A DNA stretch of 64,000 nucleotides. Source: Sipunculus nudus (taxonomy: Eukaryota > Annelida > Sipuncula > Golfingiida > Sipunculidae). How positions within the stretch are numbered: the first letter of the stretch is position 1; every line of letters starts with the position of its first letter. The stretch lies in the NCBI GenBank assembly GCA_026874595.1, contig CM049307.1, positions 55,139,870 through 55,203,869 on the forward strand, given 5' to 3'. Both the position numbers and the translations under genes were made by a program. Below, one piece after another: positions 21,150 to 32,064 of this stretch. A model generated the notes under the pieces. That model was given only the letters and a program-made list of their open reading frames with translations. It had not been told where the DNA came from and did no database searches.

Positions 21150-21297
21150 TTGAAATACTCACGCAAGAGTCATAGAAGGACTTAGTCTTATCCAGAGAAT
21201 ACTCCTCACAGGAGTCTTGAATCGACCTAGCCTTATTTAATTCCTCGCAGAAATCAACTGATGTTTTTACCCCGCAAGCTACGGATTCTTCTTTGGA

Positions 21298-22577
21298 TTA
21301 AGAAGGCACTTGGGCCTCCGTAGCATCAAACTCTTTATTGGAGTCAATAAAGGAGTTGTACCCCTTATTTACATGAAAAGAGCCTGGCTCTTGTACAATG
21401 CTATGCATAGATTTTGAAACAAACCCAGAAGGTTTGCTATTTGGTTTATTCCCAAGTTTCCAGCAGTCAGATATTAGATGACCTTCCTCCTTGCAGTAAT
21501 TACAGATTTTCTTTGAAAATGACTGGTCTTTGTTGGACACAGTGGACGTGGACTGAGGTGTAGCTATGGGTTTTGCTGAACTATCAGGACTACTAGTACT
21601 GGGTGACTGCGCTTTTAACTTCTTTTGACGATACTGATTTACGTTCTTGTTTGTGAATGACTGGTTTGATTTGCTAGTAAAGGACATTTTGTGTGTTAAT
21701 GAATAATCATCAGCTGATTGAGCCGCAATGTCAAGTGTTTCAGGACTTTTCTTATCGAGAAAAGTTTTAACATCTGCGTTAATGCAGCGCTTAAATTCTT
21801 CAAGCAAAATCAACTGGCGCAATTGTCACAATCTTTCATTACATTCTTAGAACTACACCAGCGATCAAACAACTGCTCTTTTGTCCTAGCAATTTCTGAA
21901 TTTCTGGCGGTAAGCCTCCGGAACTAACTGATAACCTTTTAGGATTAATCGTTTTACCAGGTCATAGTCAGCAGCAGCTTCTACTGAAAGCTCTGTATAA
22001 ATTTCTCTGGCCTTGCCAGTCAATACACTTTGTAACAGCATAGTCTAATTTTCCTTAGGCCAATTTAAATGTCAGCTACCTTCTCAAGTGTAAGAAATAT
22101 TTATCAACCTCTTTTTTTTTAAAAAGGTGGAACAAGTCTAATGTGTTTAGTAACATCAAAACTGTGAGTTGGTGCAGCACATAGACTATGCTCTACTTTA
22201 AGTCTTTCTAACTCCAGTCGTTTTAACTCAATTTCTTTTTCTTTTTTTAGTCTTTCTCTTTCTAACCTTTCATATTCTTCCCTCTCTTCTCTCTGTTTTT
22301 CTTTTCTAATTCTAACTGTTTTAATGCTAGCTCATGTTGCATTTCCAACTTTTTTTGCATAGCAAGGCATTTTTTATGTTTCAACTTCAGTCTCTTTAAT
22401 TAATCCTTTCCTAACTAGATCTTCCATGATTTTAGCAATGATATCAGGCTTTCTCAAAGCTTTCTTCACACTTAGCCCTAAGTGTTGTCCCAAACGCAAC
22501 AACTGTTCTTTTGACAACTGTTCATGTTGATCAGGGTCGGGATCGTCAAAAAATGTCTCAAGTTTGAAATCTGCCAT
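21298..22577 (-). pseudogene. Gypsy gag, frameshifted
   Basis: The N-terminus at 22577 (ATG; MADFKLETFFDDP, then EQLLRLGQHLGLSVKK) is followed by a highly charged Lys/Glu/Arg stretch of coiled-coil type at about 22370-22200. The capsid-like part contains KHIRLVPPF and, at about 21990-22060, LTGKAREIYTELS. The C-terminal part ends in the zinc knuckle CNYCKEEGHLISDC (CX2CX4HX4C) at about 21470-21510. Several shifts and stops separate the pieces. Confidence 0.82.
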
Positions 22578-22717
22578 GTTATGATGTCAAAACAATAAAA
22601 AAAACACTGAGATAAATCCTATAAACAATGTACTGTAAACAATATGTAATCTTGTAAACAATGTATGATAAAAGAATGTCCAGGTCAAGGCCTAACAAAT
22701 TGTCAAAACTATTAAGC

Positions 22718-22735
22718 ATCCAGACGAGCCCCTAA
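22718..22735 (-). promoter_or_regulatory. Primer binding site of the Gypsy element
   Basis: On the minus strand, TTAGGGGCTCGTCTGGAT begins about 5 bases after the end of the 5' LTR. It shares the core GGGGCTCGTC with tRNA-Pro-type primer binding sites. Confidence 0.6.
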
Positions 22736-22740
22736 TTTTA

Positions 22741-23514
22741 CGTAACGGAACCTAATATAAACAGATCATGTATGCGTGATGAACACAAATTTTGTAATGG
22801 AGATAAAAAAAATCAGATTCCGTAACACTAGGCAGCGTGAAATGTCTAGGGGAATGAATAAAGAAGTCAGTGGTTTTTTGTTAACAAATAACCATAATTT
22901 TTCTTAAAACCACCCAAACGTTACAATACACTAAATCAATACAATTATACAGTAAAACAGCGGTATAACAATAAATCAATACAATCACACAGTAAAATAC
23001 ACAAAGTGCATGGTATCTGGATACCACCACCGTCACAACGATAAGTTCTTTAAATGTATACTTTCGGAGAATGACAGTTCAGTGTACAGCTCTTGTAACA
23101 ATCCAGAAAGTAAAGTCCAAAAGAAAAGCTATAATTGCTGCACTCGTCGGATAGGGTCCTTGAAATTGACACACGGTTCTGCGTCCGATGGAATCTTCTC
23201 TGCTGCTTCCCCCCCCCCCCGGCTCTAAAACACAGCCCTTTTATATACTCTTCTCCCCAAGCGGAGAATGTTCCACTTCTCGAACAGTCTAAGAATAATA
23301 CATTATACACGGTAAGTACGCGTCACAGAAATCATCTAGAAAAACATCGCCGTGCCTCTACACACCATGGTGTACACGTGAGCTCGCCCCAAGCTAGCAT
23401 GACAACAAGAGTTCAACCAGTACGGATTAAACTGCGAATGTAACAAACGGCCTGGCGAGGGTGTCACAACACGAGTTACGCCCATGTCACACGATAAAAA
23501 GAGCACTTGTAACA
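22741..23514 (-). repeat. 5' LTR of the Gypsy element
   Basis: 774 bases ending (on the + strand) in CACTTGTAACA next to ATAA. It has a poly-C tract at about 23209-23220 and an extra segment absent from the 3' LTR. On the minus strand it starts TGTTACAAGTG. Confidence 0.88.
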
Positions 23515-23980
23515 ATAACGTTCTCTCACAAGATAGAAAGTGAGAAAGAGAGATATAGAGAGGTAGGGTGATAGATAGATTCACGTGTTTTGTTATGCCC
23601 AATGGAAAAATGGTCTCGTTGTCTTTAAGTACAAAATCATTTTATACCTGTAAATAAATAAATAATGGTCTAATTATTTGATTATTTGACAGGCTCTGTC
23701 TGGACTGAAATTGGTGATATTAATTTTAGTGTCCAAACCGTTTTTTGTGCGCATAACTGTATGCTACGTCTTTGCCTGTAGAATTGCATCTAAATTTGTG
23801 TTATTTTGACGCTGCACATCACATGAGTAAACATATTGTCAGCTTTGGTTACGGATAGTCACACGCTCTGACGAAGGCAACAGGGGTAGCTGAACATTAA
23901 GCAACAATCTGGATATGTTATCCAAATAAGATGATTGTTTGAAATGTTGCCGTTGATGTCTCTCTTTTTTTTATGTTCAC

Positions 23981-23982
<2 letters not shown>

Positions 23983-24034
<52 letters not shown>
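23983..24034. repeat. (TA)n microsatellite
   Basis: About 50 bases of alternating TA with one TTT interruption. Confidence 0.95.
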
Positions 24035-24262
24035 ATAGATCAATGCAACTCTTTCAAATCTCCCTTGAGATATGTCGTCGAATTCCTTTGACGCAAGGAG
24101 TACTTCTCTCGTGGGGAGATAAATTATTAGTATAAGCTCAAGAGTTCTTCAGCACAGGCACTTTGCTTCAGTAACGGCTGATAGCAACTACTTTGTATCA
24201 CGAATATGATTACTGGAGAGTCGTACAAAAAGAATGTGTTAATAGCATAGCACGAACTCCCA

Positions 24263-24263
<1 letters not shown>

Positions 24264-24302
<39 letters not shown>

Positions 24303-24358
24303 ATATATATTCAAAGTTTTGTTCATATTATCATTATATATATATATATATATTATAT
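24264..24358. repeat. (CT)n then (TA)n microsatellites
   Basis: 36 bases of CT repeats, a short spacer, then a (TA)n run. Confidence 0.95.
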
Positions 24359-25443
24359 ACAAAAACATATTTTTCTACAAATTTATCTGTCGGAAATTTA
24401 TATCGTTAGTGCGTTTCTAGGTGATGTAATTTTTCAGGCATCACCTGGCATCACCAGGGTTTTGTAACTGGGGGAGGGGTGATTCGTTTGCTTGGTATTT
24501 TTTTTTCCTAGTGTTTCTTTGGCACTTTGGTTGTCGGTTTAAAAAGCTGTAGTAGATTTGGAATGTCAAAGCCTCAAGTGCCAGTTAAACATCTACAGAG
24601 TGTGAGTTATCATCAGTCAGACATGATTAAAATATCATTCTCGACTTATAGTGAGAATTAAACATACCTATAAAAGGTGTCTTATTTTATTTTACTCCGC
24701 TATAAAAACCATGTATCTGGCAAATTTGTCGTGACTTTGCATTCTGTATGCTAAAAACGGAACTAGGTGTAAGACAGGATTATCGGCATTTACCATAAAC
24801 TTCGCCATTTTGGACGGCTATTTCGTCGTTTGCAAACTGAGTTAGTATGAGCTTGGGGAAAACAAGCCGTGATGGGCAAAACAGGCATTTTAGACCACGC
24901 ATTATTCGGCCAGTTCAAAACTTTCTTACAATTAGGACAGGTATATATGATGTTCCATTGGTTTTTTTTTTTCACGTTTTGTGTGTACAGGACACAAAGT
25001 TATGTTCGTGTCGGGAGCGCAAAGCCCTCGATGGAGCTTCTTTAATCACTGCATCTGAAGCTATTACGTCTTATGCAATTTTCTTGGAAGAAACGCCTCA
25101 TTTACTCACTAAATCATATGTCGTTTTTGTCATGAATCATGCAGGTTCGTAGCCTACATCTTGACTTGCACTGTGAAAATCAGTGAACACGACCTTGACT
25201 CCGTGGTTTGGCTGATGTGTGGAAGCGTTCAGGCGTAGATTTAAGGTCCCTTTTTCCAACTAACACATCACCTAAAATAAGAGCCCGGCGCCACCGCAGA
25301 TACCGAAACATATGCATACTAATACAAATTTAGCTTTGTTGATTTTTATGCTGATTGACTAAGTCTAAAATCCCCGCATTATAATACATGGTCAAGCCTG
25401 ACGCCCCTACAAATGTGATTGTTTATGAAAATGTCGGCTTATG

Positions 25444-28048
25444 AAACTATACTCAATATTAAATAAAAAAAACTAGTTAAATGTAAAATGGATGCAAAGT
25501 GTCACACGTAATATCGATAACTTGTTTAAATAAAACGGATAATTTGTAACTACGTCAAATGAATAGGCTGTCAGGCCAGGTTTAGCCAGCAGACATTTTA
25601 CAAGCCGAGTCGACTTAAGTCGGCCGTCTATTTGTTAAAGCCAGCAGCATTAGTGTTGCTAACGCGGCTCTTGGCTTCAAAATACACCGCGACAGGCTGA
25701 ATGTTTTATCAAACGTTTCAGCACCCATAAAGTGGGTCGTCTCTCCAATCTGTGCTTCGCCCCTCTATATATCATCCCCTCCACCCTTCTAAAATCCTCA
25801 TCCTCCTGCTACCCGCTACTTAAATTGCCAGGTTCGCTATGGGAAATCGCTTTCAGTGACTTTGAATGCATTCATTTGAAGAAATGTAGAACTCTTTCCC
25901 TATGGTAGGGGCGCTCAGTCCGGTAATAACTACAACATATGTAGAATGTGCAATATACAGAGGCATATGTTCCTTTCAGGAAATATATACTAATAACCAA
26001 CTCTGAAATTACGGAATCAATTTACATTTGAAAAGTTTGCATGGCAACAATATATAGTAACAAAACGAGACTATAGAATTTTCATATAAATTTTTAGTAT
26101 TATTTAACAAATTTACTTATCACAATCGATTGCCAAACCATATGATATGCATTGGTATCCCTTTAGACATGAATGGGATACTAAAGCTCCGTTTACCGGG
26201 CCCGCGATATGCGGCATGAGACGTGGTAAAGTTGAAATCTCAGGAACACAAAGGATCCACATACTGCGTGCGGTAAAGCGCCCATGGGCTCTGGTTACCA
26301 TATGCATAAACTACAGATACAGTGCGACCTAGCGGGATTTGACATCATCGGGCCCATATCGCAGTGTTTTACTGCCCACCAAATATATGCTCCATGCGAT
26401 TTTATATCGCATTCCGCATACCCCGTTCTGCTGCCGCACTCCACATAAGGCATACCACGCGTCGGTAAACACAGCTAAGTTAGTATTAGCATTGCAGTGC
26501 CTGATGAATGTGGTAACGGTCAGTTACAACGCGCGTTCACTAATCCATATAATCCGTAGACAAGTTGTCATTTGATTTAATATCTGACGCTTTTTCAATA
26601 AATTCAAATCTTTACCAGTATGTTTTTATTTCTTAATGTATGTGCCTTGTTTATTACAGCACATTTTTTTATTGAATTCCTAGATGTTAAATTTCACTTG
26701 GGTAATAATAGATGAAAAGGACCGGACTTAAAGTTCAGTTACGTTTAATGATTTTGATTGTTATTAAGATAAACATCGGAAAGTTTATCAATACAAATCC
26801 CATTGAAAAGAATGTTACATTTTTTTCTTTAAAAAAGACATATACTTTATAGGGTATAATATGAATTTGAAACCGTTTTAAATTTCTTGAATGAAGAGGT
26901 TATTGCAGGGATTTTACCTTAAACAGATTAAATCCGCCATCATGTAAATTCAATATACTCATTTCTGCTGACTTTGCTCTTTTAACAATTCATCCACTGA
27001 ATGTATTAGATAGTATTTATGTACTATACGATATCAGAGAGATGTTTTCTCCTAACAAGCCCCTTTTTCTTTTTGTCCCGGTAAATCTGCATGATTCATG
27101 CTTCTTCACGGCAGTGTATCGGGGTTGGTGGCTCCGACAAGGTCCATATGGCGATATATAAGTGAATTGAAAACCAACTGTCAAATAAACGGAGTAAACA
27201 CACAGACTTAAATTGTTAAAAAAATCAAATGTGATATATGACCTTGAATTTTTACCCCTAAATCAATTAATTCTTATAGGATTAAGGTGATACAAATAAG
27301 CATTTTGAACAAACTAATCCTTTGGACCCAGAAATATAAAAAACTGGGTCACATAAATTATCACTAAGGGTTCCTCATCTGAAAATATAGCTGACATTAA
27401 CATGTGACCTCGACCTTTCAGTCTAAAAATCGAAAACGCTGTTCCTGTTCTGGAAACACACACACCAATGTCGAAAGGTATTTTCTTTTGTGAGGAGGAG
27501 CATGCACGTATATGTAAAGTTTGAATCTTATGAATAAACCCTTAGAATTTCAACTTACATGTGCAGGTTGTCCAAGAGAAATACTCAGCTGACAAGCATG
27601 ACCTGTAACATTAGGGGCTAATATTCACAACTTTGTTCACACAAAGACTTTGTTCACTGAGAGAAATATAAACCTCTACTTAAACAACATTATCACAGAA
27701 ATTGATGATCAGTTGCAAAATAAATGACTGTTATGCTAACAGGACTGTAGCATGACTAATATGTTTTTGTCATTCTTATCATAACCAAGAAAGACCCTGA
27801 AAAAGAAAATAATTTTGATGATACCACTGGTATCACACAATTGATACAGTTATCTATGATCAACTCGCATATCAATTTTCAAAGCAGCTCATCCATGAAC
27901 AATGAATCTGCATTAAATGGATACATGCCTCCGCTATGGCAGCATAAGTTTCAAAACCGCTCTGCGTACACAGTGGACACCGCCTGTCCGACATTTGGGC
28001 GCTCTACCGTGAATTGAGTGAACAGGTGGTCGGGGAATCTGATGAGGC
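25444..28048. repeat. 2.6-kb duplicated block, copy A
   Basis: From AAACTATACTCAATATT to GATGAGGC the block is nearly colinear and highly similar to 37895-39811 joined to 44790-45480. A small frame at 26147-26332 (HWYPFRHEWD to YRYSAT) and another at 26339-26575 recur in copy B with a few changes, but neither has a recognisable domain. Copy A has no transposon where copy B carries the Harbinger-type insertion; the unfilled position is at about 27363-27367. Whether the block is itself mobile is unknown. I find no TIR, LTR or tail. Confidence 0.85.
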
Positions 28049-28074
28049 AAACAAACCCAGTTACCCGAACTGCA

Positions 28075-28205
28075 TCTTACTTATTTAGACTAACTATACA
28101 CATGAGTATATAACACGCCGTTTAATGAAGCTTCACGCTCCAATAAACCAGACGAGCCTATTGCTAGGAGTATTGTGCTATCTCCTGTTCAGGCCCAAAG
28201 ACAAG
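28075..28205 (+). promoter_or_regulatory. Candidate core promoter of NAT16-like copy 2
   Basis: TATATAA at about 28107-28113 sits in a block almost identical to 7310-7450, about 225 bases before the ATG. It starts 25 bases after the end of block A. Confidence 0.5.
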
Positions 28206-28337
28206 TTACGCAAGAGAACATTTCGTATACACATGACACAGTCACAGTCTAGTTTTCCTGTGAACACGTTTATCAGCGGATGTTTGATATTGTAAATACC
28301 AACCTTCTTTGCCAGCATCTTTATATAACCAATCAAA

Positions 28338-28511
28338 ATGTCAAGTGAACCGGATGTCAGCTACAGAATAGCTACCTTAAATGATAAACAGGGAATATTG
28401 CGTATAAAGGAAAACATTTATGATGGTATGGATTACTTACCGGACAATTATGAAGTAATGTTCAAGGATCCAAGTTGTTATCCTTACGTCTTAGAAAAAG
28501 ATGGAGACATA
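28338..28511 (+). CDS. Exon 1 of NAT16-like copy 2
   Basis: 58 codons from ATG to GTAAGT at 28512. Confidence 0.85.
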
Positions 28512-28537
28512 GTAAGTGTTAGCATTGGTAATATATA

Positions 28538-28584
<47 letters not shown>

Positions 28585-31500
28585 AGATCACGTATGCGTG
28601 ATGAACACAAATTTTGTAATGAAGATAAAAAATCAGATTTTGTAACACTATTCAGCGTGAAATGTCTAATAAATGAATAAAGAAGTCAGTGGTTTTTTGT
28701 TAACAAATAACTATACTTTATTCTCAATACAACCCTAAAAATACAATACACTAAATCAATACAATTATACTGTTAAACAGCGGTATAACAACAAGTCAAT
28801 ACAATCACATAGAAAAATAATGTGCACAGTACCTGGATACCAATACCATTACAACGACGAGTCCTTTAAATGTAAACTCTCGGAGAATGACAGTCCAGTG
28901 TAGTGTCAAGCTCTTGCAACAATCCAGAAAGTAAACTGAAGTCCAAATGCATAAAATCCAGGAGAAAGTCTTTGAAAATCTATATTTGCCGCATTCGTCG
29001 GATAAGGTCCTAGAAACTGACATACGCGTCTGCGTCCGCTGGAATCTGCTCTGCTGTTCTCTCTCTCTGCCCTAAAATACAGCCCCTTTATATACCTTCA
29101 CACCTCAAGCCGAGAATTATCCACTTCTCGAACAGTCTATAAATTCTTGCACAACACTTTAAGCACGCGTTTCAGGAATTCTCTAGAAAAAACAGCGCTG
29201 TGTATCTCCACATACCTGGCTCATCACGTGACCTCGGTCAGGCGTGAAAAGGCTTAACATGACAACGAGAGTTCAACCAGTACGGATTAAACATAGAAAG
29301 TAATACGCGGCAGACACGATTGCTACAACAGGAGTAACACCCGTGTCACATAATAAAAAGCACCTGTAACATATATATAGAGAGAGAGAAAGAGAGACGG
29401 AGACACAAAGACAGACAGAGAGAGGGGCGGGGGGGGGGGGGGGTAGTGAATTATTAGATACGACCGGGTAGATGTTGGACGTGGTTATACCTTGATGGCA
29501 CCATCGTTTGCAGGAGTAGCTTAAGGAGAAAATTAAAGATACAAAACATATTCATTCATCGCTACAGCTAAAATTCTCAAAAATTAGTCTGTTGGGAAGC
29601 AAGTCATATAACCAGTCCAGGATTTATGTTTGCGCTGTGTTGGCTGTAACCGATTACTGTGATATAATTGACAGGGAAACCAAAGCTAGCTAAATGCTTT
29701 AATGTTGAAAGAATGAGAAATGTGACAATAAAACTATGAAATCCTTTATTTTTTTCAGATTTCGTTCCTGTGTTACTGGGTGATTGAGAAAGGTACATCG
29801 GCATTTATTTCTAGTGCTAGAGCCAAGAGTGGGTTCGAGAAGAAGGGCTACCTTAAAATCCTGTGCACACAACCCCTCAATGACATAATGAGGAAACGCC
29901 CGAACATAAAAACACTTCGCTATGCATTTGATAATCCTTACTATGTGGAGCATATAGGAAAGAATCCAGGTTGGGGATCCGTGACGGGCCGTTATGTGAG
30001 TATTGATAAGATATATGAGTCAATATCCGTCAGAGGTCTCTCCTAGCATGGTTACAGGCCTGCCAGGCAGGCTCGGAACCATGCTAACATTTCTCCACTA
30101 CAGGTTTACGCTAAGACTGTCAGTGTTCATGTAATTTATTCATATTTGACCCCGTGTCAACATGGCAAACCCAAGGCGCACGCCCCAACAAGACCAACAT
30201 TGATTTGAATTGAAAAAAATAAAAATTCATGATAGTGACTGTAAAACAGTTTTAACACAAAACTTTGTTCAGTTCTCTTCGTTAAGAAAGATGATTAATC
30301 GTGCAATTGACCTGCAGTCAGTTATTAGCTCCCAACATGTCCTCATTGTGGGCCTGGTTGATGATTATTCATTATATTACAGCGACAGTGCCTAGTTTAA
30401 CCCTACATATGATATGTTTCTTTGCAATAACGAATATATATCAAATGCATGTGAACCTGTTTATGATAGATTTTTAAAAAAATTACATCTATAGTTATAC
30501 TCTACTATTTCTTTTTTAATACTAAAACTCTTTGCAGCAGAGATGTTAGAATATAGTAGCTTTACCAGGCTGCATTAAAATCTTGGGCCAACAGCTGCTC
30601 ACTGACTTTGTGGGGAAACAAGCAAACATAAAAACACTTTCCTTTACGTTACGAACCCCTTACGTTGTGCGGCACATAGCAAAGAATCCGAGTAGGAGAT
30701 CCTTGTCAGGCTGTAATGATGTTGGTATTGATAAGTTAGGAATTTATGTCCATCAGAGGTCAGTCCAGTACAGGTTTTCGATGTTAAACATTATGAACAA
30801 TGTTTATTTAACGCTCGCATCATAACAAAACATTGGATGTGGATATGAAAACAAAATCATATAAAATCCTTTTGAACCAAACTTTAAACGAGTCTGTCAT
30901 TCAGTGTGACCATTAACCATGCCACGGACCTGTATCATGACTTACGCCACTAGTTGTCCACGTTTCTTCATTTCGGTCACGTGGTTGAATATGTTCCCCT
31001 GAATTGCAACGCCAGTGTCGTTTTACTTTACAATAGGACATTAAAATCTACGCAGAATAAGAATAATAGAATAGAACAATGGACAACTCCTTGGAGACGT
31101 TATTTTCCCTGATTGTAAAATATCATCGCAAAAAAATTAAACTTTTGTAATATTATGCTCGTCTTGTGTCAGGGAACTGTTCCCCCTCCCCATTCTAGTA
31201 TAACGCCTAATATATCCGATAGGTAATGGATATGAGAGGTTTCTATATCGCGTCATTAATTGTTTGACTGGTTGCCATTTTTTTTAATGGAAACATGTTA
31301 TATACTACCAAATACAAATATAATGTTGACGATGCATTTGCTCCACCCTTAAGTTATTCGTATTCCGCAATTTCCTTATGTATGAAGCATTCACTTTTTT
31401 CTTCTGTAGATGTACTTTGTAATACGCGTAACTGCAATGAAGGGAAGGATGGCCACCACAGAAAGCCTTGTTTCTGCAAAGGACATGTTATCTCGTCCTG

Positions 31501-31949
31501 ATCGCGGAGTGCTCCGTATAGGCAGTGACCCTGGAAATATGATTTTATGTCGCTCTCCGATGGTTATACCGATCCTAGCTACACGGGAAAACATCGCCGA
31601 TGTTGTTGAGGAATATCCGGTTTACGTCACAATGAATGACGTCAAAGACTGCACCGCTCTGAGTACTTCCGGTCAGTATAAAATAAAGGATACCATCTGT
31701 TTATTCATCTCCTTTGCCGGCGACCAGCCTGGGGCATTCCAGCAGCACTTTCAGCATCACTTGACCTCAACAGCGAAACATCACCCAGAGCAGATGAGGT
31801 CATTTTTTATTACGCTTTACATACCATTCAGTCTGATGGAAGCGGATATCAAACGTATCCTGGAAGAAACTGGCGATATATTGACAGCAAACGAATGTAT
31901 TTGTGCAGAGATAAAACTTGCTGTAAGGAATATGCAGAACAAACTCTAA
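28338..31949 (+). CDS. NAT16-like GNAT acetyltransferase, copy 2 (3 exons)
   Basis: Exons 28338-28511, 29759-29995 and 31410-31949 (TAA) give 316 codons, with the same exon lengths and phase-0 junctions as copy 1. The donors are GTAAGT and GTGAGT; the acceptors are TTTTTTCAG and CTTCTGTAG. The N-terminal YDGMDYLPDNY is closer to vertebrate NAT16 (YGGLDYLP) than in copy 1. Residues 59-137 are the GNAT core, with the acetyl-CoA loop reading E-K-K-G-Y-L instead of Q/R-x-x-G-x-G/A. The C-terminal half contains SRPDRGVLRIGS and IKRILEETGDIL. The role is inferred from the family: acetyl-CoA-dependent N-acetylation of a small substrate, probably histidine-like. Many substitutions separate the two proteins, yet no stop or shift is present in either, which suggests both have been kept by selection. 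Intron 1 carries a solo LTR. Confidence 0.82.
28542..28580. repeat. (TA)n microsatellite in intron 1
   Basis: About 40 bases of alternating TA, running directly into the solo LTR. Confidence 0.95.
28577..29371 (-). mobile_element. Solo LTR of the Gypsy family
   Basis: From TAAACAGATCACGTATGCG to CACCTGTAACA this stretch matches the LTRs at 17013-17735 and 22741-23514, but is more diverged. No internal element sequence is present. It sits inside the intron 1 microsatellite, with TA-rich sequence on both sides (TATATATAG follows), so the target duplication cannot be resolved. The first few bases of the LTR are lost in the (TA)n tract. Confidence 0.85.
29429..29443. repeat. Poly-G tract
   Basis: About 15 G bases in intron 1, at a position equivalent to GGGGGCGGGG in copy 1. 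Confidence 0.9.
29759..29995 (+). CDS. Exon 2 of NAT16-like copy 2
   Basis: 79 codons between TTTTTTCAG and GTGAGTATT. Intact and the same length as in copy 1. Confidence 0.85.
30283..30395 (+). pseudogene. Open exon-like segment in intron 2, copy 2
   Basis: The frame KMINRAID to VGLVDDYSLYYSDSA ends in TAG. Its counterpart in copy 1 (8836-8960) is broken. There is no obvious acceptor, so it is listed as a relic rather than an exon. Confidence 0.35.
30570..30715 (+). pseudogene. Decayed second exon 2 in intron 2, copy 2
   Basis: The translation CIKILGQQLLTDFVGKQ, then IKTLSFTL, then HIAKNPS aligns with the second half of exon 2. The frame is open but strongly diverged, and the first half of the exon is absent. 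It is homologous to 11586-11734. Confidence 0.7.
30760..31409 (+). other. Distal intron 2 of NAT16-like copy 2
   Basis: Colinear with 11770-12406. Non-coding. Confidence 0.65.
31410..31949 (+). CDS. Exon 3 of NAT16-like copy 2
   Basis: 179 codons plus TAA, following CTTCTGTAG. Intact. Confidence 0.85.
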   Translation: MYFVIRVTAMKGRMATTESLVSAKDMLSRPDRGVLRIGSDPGNMILCRSPMVIPILATRENIADVVEEYPVYVTMNDVKDCTALSTSGQYKIKDTICLFISFAGDQPGAFQQHFQHHLTSTAKHHPEQMRSFFITLYIPFSLMEADIKRILEETGDILTANECICAEIKLAVRNMQNKL

Positions 31950-32064
31950 TATATATATATGAACCATTAGAACTACTTTTTACTATGCAGCTCCAGTAAT
32001 CAGTGTATACAAAGCGGTTTAAACGATTATTTGATTATGATATCATCACTGTATCCATTACAGA

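Larger units (their letters stand above)
17013..23514 (-). mobile_element. Degenerate Ty3/Gypsy element with IN upstream of RT (Gmr1-type order)
   Basis: The 6.5-kb minus-strand element is bounded by two similar LTRs (17013-17735 and 22741-23514) and by the 4-bp direct repeat ATAA at 17009-17012 and 23515-23518. A PBS-like GGGGCTCGTC (core of the tRNA-Pro-type PBS) lies just inside the right (5') LTR. A purine tract AGGAGGGGGAG abuts the left (3') LTR. In transcription order the coding remnants are gag (22577-21298), protease (21149-20506), integrase (20259-18951), reverse transcriptase (18904-18440) and RNase H (18439-17912). IN before RT is the Ty1/copia order, but every domain is Ty3/Gypsy in sequence, including the GPY/F module. 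That combination is known from Gmr1-like elements. Many frameshifts make it non-functional. Confidence 0.88.
23519..25443. other. Non-coding stretch with microsatellites
   Basis: It contains (TA)n at 23983-24034, (CT)n at 24264-24299 and (TA)n at 24336-24358. Open frames near 24847-25152 overlap on opposite strands and show no motif, so no gene is called. Confidence 0.5.

Noticed and set aside
17013-23514. Classification as Ty1/copia because integrase precedes RT
   Set aside because: RT, RNase H and especially the GPY/F module of the integrase are Ty3/Gypsy in sequence; only the order is copia-like.
24790-25152. Overlapping frames with a CPNC-like motif on the minus strand
   Set aside because: A single Cys pair without further zinc ligands, and no conservation available to test it.
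26147-26575. Two small frames conserved in blocks A and B as protein genes
   Set aside because: Conservation equals that of the surrounding DNA, no family is recognised, and there is no evidence of constraint. They are mentioned only within the block entry.
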